Source: DASVNK01 sp036383895 (GTDB taxonomy: Bacteria; Verrucomicrobiota; Verrucomicrobiia; Limisphaerales; SXQI01). From it: a DNA stretch of 64,000 nt. The notes under the pieces were generated by a model that saw only the letters and a program-made list of their open reading frames with translations, was not told the origin of the DNA and made no database searches. Positions 1-7,102 of this stretch are shown here, one piece after another (position 1 is the first letter of the stretch; each line of letters opens with the position of its first letter). Position numbers and translations under genes: made by a program. The stretch spans positions 1 to 64,000 of the forward strand of contig DASVNK010000079.1 in NCBI GenBank assembly GCA_036383895.1, given 5' to 3'.

Positions 1-315
1 GGGATTTTCCAGGACGGGCACAAGCAGATCGCGCACACGCTCCAATTTCACTTTGCGCGGGCGGCCCGGTTTGGGACGCGTGATCAAGGCGTCGATGCCA
101 CCGCAATTGAACATCTCAATCCACAGCCGCACCATTCGATCTGTCCGACAAAACTGTTGGCAGATCGTCGCCCGCGGGATGTCCAACAGGAGGGAGCGGA
201 TCGCGTTGAGGCGAATGTAAGATCGCTTATTCGGGGCGGCATCCATTGCCACTTTCAGCTCATCGAGCGTGGCATTTTCTCCGTTCGGATGCAGCTCCGG
301 CGAACGCAACAGCAA
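1..315 (-). CDS. IS630-family transposase, N-terminal part (runs off window)
   Basis: The minus-strand frame is open from just after a TGA (319-321) to the window edge, so only about the first 100 residues are visible. They contain a winged helix-turn-helix of the IS630/Tc1-mariner type: a basic helix with PNKRSYIRLNAIRSLL, a second helix with ATICQQFCRTDRMVRLWIE, then the typical GGIDALITRPKPGRPRK turn that leads into the DNA-binding linker. The DDE catalytic domain would lie beyond position 1. No ATG lies at the expected start; TTG (315 or 309), CTG (312) or an internal ATG (near 246) are candidates. I could not recognise the terminal inverted repeat. Whether the element is intact cannot be told from this window. 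Confidence 0.72.
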   Translation of the reverse strand, partial: MLLRSPELHPNGENATLDELKVAMDAAPNKRSYIRLNAIRSLLLDIPRATICQQFCRTDRMVRLWIEMFNCGGIDALITRPKPGRPRKVKLERVRDLLVPVLENP

Positions 316-357
316 TGTTCAACCAGATCTGTCGTTGTTGTACAAGGAAAATTTTGC

Positions 358-726
358 CTATTTTTCTAATTGGAAATTTCTTCTGAGAATCGCTCTAGCC
401 GTTATCAAGCTGAACCCGCCTACGCTCTCACGAGCGAAATTGTTTTGCTCATTCACGCTTCGAGGGTCGCTCAGGAGCTGAATGGCTGAGCGGAAACCAT
501 GCTGCGTTCCCACATCCACATATGACTGACCGGCCCGAACACCGTAGGCGACGTCGCCCTGGGCGATGTAGGCGTTGATCAGAGTTCCAGAATATTCGTC
601 TGTTTATTGCGGTCGAGCCAGAGGGTGGAGACCAAGAAGATTTGTCCGGGCAATCCGAAAGAGTCCATCTTCAGGAAACCAAACCGTGTCTGGAAGGCCG
701 ATGGCTACTTGTTCAGCAGGGTGAAC
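358..726 (-). pseudogene. Decayed NDP-sugar nucleotidyltransferase remnant
   Basis: Three stretches of minus-strand reading frame look like the C-terminal half of a sugar-nucleotide pyrophosphorylase. From 726 the frame reads AEQVAIGLPDTVWFPEDGLF, a typical segment of the family. A second frame, around 655-605, reads LPGQIFLVSTLWLDRNKQ. The first frame resumes after an in-frame TAA (604-606) with DEYSGTLINAYIAQGD, then GVRAGQSYVDVGTQHGFR, and ends at TAG 358-360. In intact relatives about 70 residues separate the first two blocks, so there is an internal deletion as well as frameshifts. There is also an upstream stop (730-732). The match is from memory of the family. It lies immediately beside the transposase start, consistent with damage around an insertion sequence. 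Confidence 0.55.
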
Positions 727-884
727 AAGTTACCCACAGCACGAAGCCGCACAATGGCTGCGAACCCTCAATCTGGGGTGCGAATCGGCAAAAAAGCGGT
801 CTGGACGCGAGGAAATTATCGGCCGGTGTTTGCGCAGTCGGTAGACCTGCTTAAGCCGGCTGAGTCGAAGCAGACTGGGTCGCG

Positions 885-904
885 AAAAAGCGATGAAGCT
901 TTTT
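885..904 (-). terminator. Weak hairpin overlapping the stop of the phosphoesterase gene
   Basis: Read on the minus strand, AAAAAGC - loop TTCATC - GCTTTTT forms a 7-bp stem that overlaps the TAA stop of the last operon gene and ends in a T run. Only two of the stem pairs are G-C, so it is a weak intrinsic terminator at best. Its position at the end of the long minus-strand operon supports the reading. Confidence 0.35.
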
Positions 905-2390
905 AGCGGCGAGGCTGGGTATTGACGACTCTGATTCGCCAGTCGGGGAACTTTTCCGCGGTGTTGAGGAGGCCGAAGGTGTCGAAGGTGAAACCGCAGC
1001 CCTCGCCGTAGACGCTGTCGGGGCCGACGTTGAAAGTCCAGACGGAGCCATGTGGGATGGCGCGGGATTCGGAACGTTCGAGATGTTGGGAGAGTTCCTG
1101 CGGGGCGGCGTTGAGGCGGTCGGCGGAATCGGTGGGTTGCCAATGACGGAAGAGGCCGCTGCTGGCGACGAGGCGGCGCATCATGGGATTGAGAATGCCG
1201 GAATGTTGATGGGCGCGGAAAACGGCCTGAACGGTGCGGTTGGTAGTGCTGGCGTTTTCGAGGACGGACCTGGTCGCTTGTTGACCGAAAATGAAAGCGC
1301 GATCTGGATCGAGGGAGAATTGGGTGTCGGTGCTGAGGACGGTGAAGTCGTTCCACATGAAGCCGAGGACCGTCGGAGTGACGGGATCTTCGGGAGCGTG
1401 ATTCTGGAAAGCGCGGTTAGCGAGGTCGCGGCCGATTTTGTCGCCAGGCCATTTCGGGTTTCGGGAAAGGAAATCTTTTTGGGTGAGGGTGCCGAGGAGT
1501 TGAAAGCGGAGTGAGTTTGTGGTGGCGAGGAGGGCGCGGGGATCGTAGCCGGGTTCCATGCCGCCGTGGTTGCATTGAAGGGCGTTGGCGCCGGATTCGA
1601 GATAGATGACGACGGGGAGAAAATCGTAGGCGCGGGCGATTTTGGCGATGTCGAATGTGTTGCCGTATTTGGCGCGGCCTTCGTGAAAGAAGCCGTAACG
1701 CGTGAGGAGGGAGATGTCTTCGTGATTGCCGCGAGACATGTAGACGCGATCGGGATTGGCGAGCTTCAGTCGCATTAAGGTGTAGAGAACCTCGACCCCG
1801 AACGCGCCGCGATCGGTGTAATCGCCGAGAAAGACCATGTAGAAATCGTCGCGGACGATTTTGAAGCCACTGAGATACTTCTGCTCGTTGAGCCACTCGA
1901 GCGCGGTGATGAAGGATTGAACGTCGCCGTGAAAATCGCCGTGGAAGAAAACTTGGGAACCGCTGGGGACGTTCAGTTTTTGGGCGAAGGGCTTGAAGGT
2001 GGGGCCGGTGGAGGTTTTCTGAAAGTAGGCGCGGGAGGTGTCAAAGAAACGTGAGTCGGGCATTGTGCCGAGCCACGCGTTCGATTGAGCGAGGGAATGG
2101 GTGCGGGAGTGTTGTAGGAAAGCGGCGAGGACGAGATCGAATTCGGCGAATTGTTTCAGTGGTAGAACGTCTTTCGCAGGGAAACGTCCGCGCAGTTGGC
2201 GATTGCTGGGGAGAGTTTTGCAGGCGGCGACCCATTCGGCGTACGATTTACCGATCGTGGAGTGGGCGGTTTTTTGCGGGCTCGGTGCGAGATCGTCCGC
2301 GACAATGGAGGTGGCCAGAACGCCGAAGCAGAACAGGAGAGCTGCGGCTCGGAACGTTGCGGCGAACAAGAATTTTGAGAGTCGTATCAC
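903..2390 (-). CDS. Secreted PPP-type metallophosphoesterase
   Basis: A 495-residue protein with an N-terminal hydrophobic segment (about residues 5-30, ending near a VAD cleavage-like site), so probably exported. The calcineurin-like phosphoesterase core is clear: GDFHGD at about 150-155, GDYTDRG at about 185-191 and RGNHE at about 218-222. These are the dinuclear-metal motifs of the Ser/Thr phosphatase (PPP) branch. Family knowledge predicts hydrolysis of phosphomonoesters, possibly phosphoproteins; the substrate is unknown. The start is GTG with no clear Shine-Dalgarno. It is the last gene of the minus-strand string, 45 nt after the second phosphodiester glycosidase. A CotH-type secreted-protein kinase lies at the head of the same string, so an envelope phosphorylation/dephosphorylation pair is conceivable but only inferred. 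Confidence 0.85.
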   Translation of the reverse strand: MIRLSKFLFAATFRAAALLFCFGVLATSIVADDLAPSPQKTAHSTIGKSYAEWVAACKTLPSNRQLRGRFPAKDVLPLKQFAEFDLVLAAFLQHSRTHSLAQSNAWLGTMPDSRFFDTSRAYFQKTSTGPTFKPFAQKLNVPSGSQVFFHGDFHGDVQSFITALEWLNEQKYLSGFKIVRDDFYMVFLGDYTDRGAFGVEVLYTLMRLKLANPDRVYMSRGNHEDISLLTRYGFFHEGRAKYGNTFDIAKIARAYDFLPVVIYLESGANALQCNHGGMEPGYDPRALLATTNSLRFQLLGTLTQKDFLSRNPKWPGDKIGRDLANRAFQNHAPEDPVTPTVLGFMWNDFTVLSTDTQFSLDPDRAFIFGQQATRSVLENASTTNRTVQAVFRAHQHSGILNPMMRRLVASSGLFRHWQPTDSADRLNAAPQELSQHLERSESRAIPHGSVWTFNVGPDSVYGEGCGFTFDTFGLLNTAEKFPDWRIRVVNTQPRR

Positions 2391-2435
2391 GTAATTACTG
2401 CTCGCGACCGTAACAGAGCGTGATTGAAAAGCAGC

Positions 2436-3584
2436 TTATTCCTTGGCAGCGGCTTCCACGGGCATTTCTTTCGCCTGCGGCTTTTGGATAAGGATTAGGC
2501 CATTGGCGATGTCGCGGGAATGACCTTTCGACGGGCTGTTCATGACTTGGCCGAGCATCCAGAAGGTGGCCGAACCACCGCCGTCGAGATTCAGGGCTTC
2601 CTGACAGCCGAGTTTCTGCATGTATTGCGCGAGCTCGGAGTAAGTCATGCCGACGGAATGGCCGGGTTGGCGGCCATCGACCTGGACGAAGAAAATGTAA
2701 TCTTTGTTCCAACCGATCGCGGCGCGGGGATGGCGAATGGCCGACCAGCCGACGACGATTTCGGCGTCGCGAACGAGCGCGGGGCCGCCGCTGATGGCGG
2801 TGGGAATATCTTTCAGGGAAGGCGAAGTTTCGGTGCTGATTTTGATGGTGTCACCTTTTTTCAGCTTCGGCAGAGAACGAATCAATTTCGGTCCGAGGGA
2901 AAGAACGAGTGTGTCTTCGGAAGTGGCGGTGTTGCCTTTGTCGCGCACTTCGCGGACGACCGCGGTGTATTCTTCGCTGGCGTGCAACGGGAGCCACTTC
3001 TGATCTTTGGAACGTTCGAGGACGATTTCGGTGCCATCAGTGGTGAAGGTTGAGGCTCCGACAGCGCGCGTGTAGAGGACGGCTTTTGTCGGCTCGCGGA
3101 GTTCGTTGAGGCCGATGGGAGTGGTGGTGCCGTTGGGCCAGGTGACGGAGAATTGTGATTTCACAATGCCCATGGTTGGGACGCCGTTGGTGTCGAACCA
3201 AACGCAGGTCCAATCAAAGGGGGCACTGATCAATTCGCCGCGGCTGATCTGGACGCCTTTAGGATCGCCCTTGTAAGGAGCTTTGGCGGCGTAGTAATCG
3301 CCGTTGATTGCGGCGACGGGTTTGCCGAGGTCGCGCGGAAGAAGAGCAATTTGATCCTGGAGCGAGTTGAGACCAATGCGCGAGCCATTGGCCAGCATCG
3401 AATGCATTTCGAAATTCGGATTAGTGCGGTCGATCTTCAAAACTTGAATCGACCAGGGAACGTCCGGCACTTCGTCGTGCTGGTAAATAAAATCTTTGCC
3501 ATTGTTTTCGGCGGACCTTGGCGCGGCGATGCTGAGTGCCAGCAGCGCAATGGTTAGCGCGCGCCGCACGTAATTAATTTTCAT
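2436..3584 (-). CDS. Phosphodiester glycosidase family protein (copy 2 of tandem pair)
   Basis: A 382-residue protein with a signal-peptide-like N-terminus (RRALTIALLALSIAAPRSA). The body matches the NAGPA-type phosphodiester glycosidase domain: GGPALVRD near 263, then RHPRAAIGWNKDYIFFVQVD and the diagnostic NLDGGGSA at about 331-338. In this family the domain removes GlcNAc from phosphodiesters; in bacteria it is often an exopolysaccharide or wall-associated enzyme of unknown substrate. I prefer the ATG at 3584, which overlaps the stop of the upstream paralogue by 11 nt; a GTG two codons earlier (3590) is also open. The overlap implies translational coupling. It is clearly a diverged duplicate of the gene at 3574-4764. 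Confidence 0.85.
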   Translation of the reverse strand: MKINYVRRALTIALLALSIAAPRSAENNGKDFIYQHDEVPDVPWSIQVLKIDRTNPNFEMHSMLANGSRIGLNSLQDQIALLPRDLGKPVAAINGDYYAAKAPYKGDPKGVQISRGELISAPFDWTCVWFDTNGVPTMGIVKSQFSVTWPNGTTTPIGLNELREPTKAVLYTRAVGASTFTTDGTEIVLERSKDQKWLPLHASEEYTAVVREVRDKGNTATSEDTLVLSLGPKLIRSLPKLKKGDTIKISTETSPSLKDIPTAISGGPALVRDAEIVVGWSAIRHPRAAIGWNKDYIFFVQVDGRQPGHSVGMTYSELAQYMQKLGCQEALNLDGGGSATFWMLGQVMNSPSKGHSRDIANGLILIQKPQAKEMPVEAAAKE

Positions 3585-4764
3585 TCCCACTCACTTTCTC
3601 CACCAGCACCAGCGCGTTCGCGGTGCTTCGTTCGTGTCCGTAGCAAGGGCTGTTCAAAACTTTTCCTTCCATCCAGACTTCGGCTGAGCCGCCGCCGTCA
3701 AGATTCATGGCCTCAGTACAATTCAGCTTGGCGAGGAAGTCCGCAAGTTCTCCAAGGGTCATGCCGTTGGAAAGCCGGGGCTGGCGGCCGTCGACGGTGA
3801 CGAAGAGAAATTCTTTGTCGTTCCAGCCAAGGGCCGAACGGGGATGGCGGTCGTTGGCCTTGCTGACGCGGGCGGGTTGCGCCTGGCCGTCGCGGACAAG
3901 GGCAGGTCCGCCGCCGATGCCGGTTTGGACACCTTTCAGGCTCGGGGTGGTTTCGGTGGAAAGGGAAATTACATCGCCGACTTTGGCCTGGGCTGCACCG
4001 CCGGAAAGCCGCGGGAACGAGAGGACCAGCGTATCCTTATCGAGCTTGGTGTTTCCGCCTTCGACAATGTCGCGGATGCGCGCCTGATATTTCTCGCCCG
4101 GCCGGAGGGGTAGCCATGCATCGCCAGCTTTCTCGAGAACGAATTCGAGGCCGTTTGAAGTTTTCGTGGAACGGCCGATAGCACTGGTGAAGAGGACTGG
4201 AATGCGACCGCGATCTTCGTTGAGTTCGAAGGCGGTTTGATCGCCTTTGGGCCACGTGACGGCGAAGTTCATTTTGACGACCTGCATGTGGGGTGCGCCG
4301 TTCGTATCGATCCAGAAGCTGACGCGATCGTTCGGGCTACTAACGAGTTCGCCGTTGATGATTTGCAAACCTCGCGGGTCGCCGGAATATTCGTCACCTT
4401 CGGTTTGGTAAAAGTCGCCGTTCACGGCGGCGACCGGGCGGCCGACGTTTTTGGGAATGGTGCGGAGTTGCTGAGTAATGGTGCGTAAGCCCTGTCGCGT
4501 GCCGCCGCCCATTGTCGTGGTAAGTGCGAAATTTGTTTTGCTGCGGTCAATGCGGACCACGTTGATGGACCAGGGGACATCGCGAACGGTATAGCGCTTG
4601 AATGAGAGGCCGTTGCTTGAATTAAGCTCCGAGGTAGCTTCAAGTCTCGCTGCGGACCGGGGCGCGGGTGTGCTGCTATCTACCGAGCCGCTGGTAAAAA
4701 GCATTATCGTCGCCGTCAACGCAAGCGGTGCGGCGGCTAGGGTGATCTTCTGTTTTTTGCTCAA
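3574..4764 (-). CDS. Phosphodiester glycosidase family protein (copy 1 of tandem pair)
   Basis: A 396-residue exported protein (hydrophobic ITLAAAPLALTATIMLFTSG at the N-terminus) with the same NAGPA-type phosphodiester glycosidase domain as its downstream neighbour. GIGGGPALVRDG lies near 281, HPRSALGWNDKEFLFVTVDG follows, and the NLDGGGSA signature is near 353. The initiator appears to be TTG, overlapping the TGA of the upstream VWA gene as TTGA, with a GAGGA motif a few bases before it. Coupled translation with both neighbours is therefore likely. Both tandem copies keep the core motifs, so neither looks inactivated. Substrate is unknown; a phosphodiester-linked sugar in the envelope or an exopolymer is the family-based guess. 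Confidence 0.85.
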   Translation of the reverse strand: MSKKQKITLAAAPLALTATIMLFTSGSVDSSTPAPRSAARLEATSELNSSNGLSFKRYTVRDVPWSINVVRIDRSKTNFALTTTMGGGTRQGLRTITQQLRTIPKNVGRPVAAVNGDFYQTEGDEYSGDPRGLQIINGELVSSPNDRVSFWIDTNGAPHMQVVKMNFAVTWPKGDQTAFELNEDRGRIPVLFTSAIGRSTKTSNGLEFVLEKAGDAWLPLRPGEKYQARIRDIVEGGNTKLDKDTLVLSFPRLSGGAAQAKVGDVISLSTETTPSLKGVQTGIGGGPALVRDGQAQPARVSKANDRHPRSALGWNDKEFLFVTVDGRQPRLSNGMTLGELADFLAKLNCTEAMNLDGGGSAEVWMEGKVLNSPCYGHERSTANALVLVEKVSGNEN

Positions 4765-7079
4765 GCCAATCCTCGCATTCTACGGATTGTCCATTCGAGT
4801 GCAACACATCCGAGGATGAGTGATAACCAGACCGCTTTATCCCAAAGTGGTTCGCGGCGGAATTCCACTTTCGGTTCAGGCGCTTTGGCGAAAACGTAAC
4901 CAGGAGAACCGGCGGGCGCAGTGGCGAGCGAAAACGATTCGCCTTTGGTGTCGCGCGCCAAATTGGCCATGAAATCTGGACGAGCGCGGAGATCGGCCAT
5001 TTCGATGTCGGTTCCTTCGGCGACTAACAATTGGCGATCGCCGCCGAGTTCGGCGGTACCTTGTCGAGCAATTGCTGAAATGACAAAGTTTCCGGTGGTG
5101 GCTGGGCGAACATCGGCAACATAGGCTTTGGCGGCGGCGTCATAGCGGGCGCGGATGGTTGAATTCGTGCCGGAGGTTTTCGGAAGCGTTAGATGCACCT
5201 CGGCATTGGAGAGTTCCTTCATCTCGGTGTCGCGGACTTTGACGCGAGCGGTGACAGCTTCGTTTGGCACGCAGTAACTCTGCGCAAGTTCGAGCGTGAC
5301 GGGATTATTCGTGCGGCCCATTTTGCCGCTGGCCAGCCAGCGAATCGCGTTCACCCAGAATTGGCGGTAATAGCGGGCGTCGGAGTTGCGTTCGGTGAGA
5401 GCCGTGCCGACGCGGCGGGGCTCGCCCCAGAGCGTTTCGAAATCGCGGCCCCAGGTGCGAGTGGTGTCGGAAGTGAAAGCCATGCTGCGGCCTTTGCCGA
5501 TTTCCTGAACGGCCATCAGAATGCCGGGGCCGAACTGCGTATCGTAGGTCGGATTGAGCGCGAGGACAGTTGCGCCGGGCTTGGCGCGATCGACGCGGTT
5601 GAAGCCATAAAGCATCGGAAATTTGCTGGTCCAGATCTTCACCGTTTCTTCCGGCGTGGTGCCGATGCTCATGATGGGATGAGAGGGCGAGTTGCGGGCC
5701 AGTTGCATGTGGAACGGAGTGGAGGCGGAATCATTTTCCTGCTCCATGGCAACCGGGATGATGCGGTCGAGAACGGTTAGGTGGTAGCCACCTTTGCCAA
5801 AAGCGGAATTGCCTCCGATCATCACGAATCCGCCGCCGTGCTGTTCGACGAGGGTGGCGATGTTCTGTAGCTGCTGTGGAGTGAACGATTCCTTTTTGAT
5901 GTCGCTGTGAATGACCACGTCGTACTCAAGAAGAGCTGACATGCTGCGTGGAAAACCCTCACGCGGATGTTCCACGGGATAAATCTTTTCGCCGGTCTCG
6001 GGATCGACATCGATGGTGTTGAGATACTTTCCGTCGGTGCCGAGCTTGCGGTAGAGAACTTTGACGGAAATGTTGGGGTCACTGAGGAGGGCGTCCTTCA
6101 AATATTTCCATTCGGGCTTGGGACTCGTTTTGGTTTGCGGAGTGCCTTCCATGTAAATGACACGAATCGTTGGATCGACGACTTCCAAGCCGAAGAGACG
6201 GCGATTGTTCGTGGCGAGCCACTCGCCTTTTTGCGCGAGGACGGTTGTTTCGTAAATTTGGAATCCTTTATCGCGTGGAGTGAAAGCGATTTCGACCCTT
6301 TGTTCGGCGCCGTTCAACGTGACTTCCTGAGCGGCAACGATTCCTTTTTGGCCTCGCACCTGGATGGCGGCTTTCTTGCCAGTGAATCCGGGAGAGCGGA
6401 GATGGAGGGACAAGCGCGTGGGAGCTTCGTTAGGGACCGCCCGTTTCACCTGAACATTTTCGAGGATGACGTCCTCCATGTCGTTGGTCGTGCCGACCGT
6501 GACGGTGTGGATTGGAATGCCTTTGCGGCGATAAGTGCGCGCGACTTTTTCCGGCAGACGAGTGGTGTTGTCGATGCCGTCGGAAACGAGAACCACGCCG
6601 ATGAGCGGATCTGGACTTGGAATGGCGAGCAGCGCTTCCATGCTTTCGGCAAGCGCCGTGACCGCACCGGTGGGATTGGCAGAGTTCGCGGAAGGAAGCG
6701 CGGTGAGCTGCTGGTCGAACGCGAAGGTGGAGATCTGCACGCCAGCGGGCGCGAGAGGTTTGAGTTGATCGGAAAGCCATTTTTGGCCGGAGGCGAGCCG
6801 AGTGCCTTGGAGGTCCTCGATGCTCATGCTTTTCGATTTATCGAGAAGAACGGCGAGGCGGGAACGCTGTTCGTGTTTGACGGTTTCGACCCATTGCGGA
6901 TCGAGCAAGCAGATGACAATCGCGGCGATGGCGAAGAGGCGGAGCGAGACGAGGATAGCTTTCAGCAGACCGGTGGGTTTGCCTTTGGCTTTGTAATAGC
7001 TCAGCCAAAGAAAGAGCAGCGCGGCGCCGGCGGCGCCGATGATCCACTCAAGTTTTGGCGTGTAGCTGAACTCGACCAT
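4761..7079 (-). CDS. Membrane-anchored VWA / glutamine amidotransferase-like protein
   Basis: A 772-residue protein. Two transmembrane helices open it (about 10-25 and 40-62). A von Willebrand factor A-like domain follows, with the metal-site motif DKSKSMS at about 78 (DxSxS pattern). A Rossmann-like glutamine-amidotransferase-type region contains HGGGFVMIGGNSAFGKGGYH at about 412, without an evident catalytic Cys, so it is probably a structural variant. One C-terminal helix (AVWLSLILGCVALEW) ends the protein. Such proteins accompany MoxR/DUF58/BatA genes in Planctomycetes and Verrucomicrobia, with unknown function. Its stop overlaps the next gene. It starts 23 nt after the DUF4175-like gene, supporting one transcript. 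Confidence 0.8.
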   Translation of the reverse strand: MVEFSYTPKLEWIIGAAGAALLFLWLSYYKAKGKPTGLLKAILVSLRLFAIAAIVICLLDPQWVETVKHEQRSRLAVLLDKSKSMSIEDLQGTRLASGQKWLSDQLKPLAPAGVQISTFAFDQQLTALPSANSANPTGAVTALAESMEALLAIPSPDPLIGVVLVSDGIDNTTRLPEKVARTYRRKGIPIHTVTVGTTNDMEDVILENVQVKRAVPNEAPTRLSLHLRSPGFTGKKAAIQVRGQKGIVAAQEVTLNGAEQRVEIAFTPRDKGFQIYETTVLAQKGEWLATNNRRLFGLEVVDPTIRVIYMEGTPQTKTSPKPEWKYLKDALLSDPNISVKVLYRKLGTDGKYLNTIDVDPETGEKIYPVEHPREGFPRSMSALLEYDVVIHSDIKKESFTPQQLQNIATLVEQHGGGFVMIGGNSAFGKGGYHLTVLDRIIPVAMEQENDSASTPFHMQLARNSPSHPIMSIGTTPEETVKIWTSKFPMLYGFNRVDRAKPGATVLALNPTYDTQFGPGILMAVQEIGKGRSMAFTSDTTRTWGRDFETLWGEPRRVGTALTERNSDARYYRQFWVNAIRWLASGKMGRTNNPVTLELAQSYCVPNEAVTARVKVRDTEMKELSNAEVHLTLPKTSGTNSTIRARYDAAAKAYVADVRPATTGNFVISAIARQGTAELGGDRQLLVAEGTDIEMADLRARPDFMANLARDTKGESFSLATAPAGSPGYVFAKAPEPKVEFRREPLWDKAVWLSLILGCVALEWTIRRMRGLA

Positions 7080-7102
7080 GCTTCAAATACGCAGTTGCCG
7101 AC

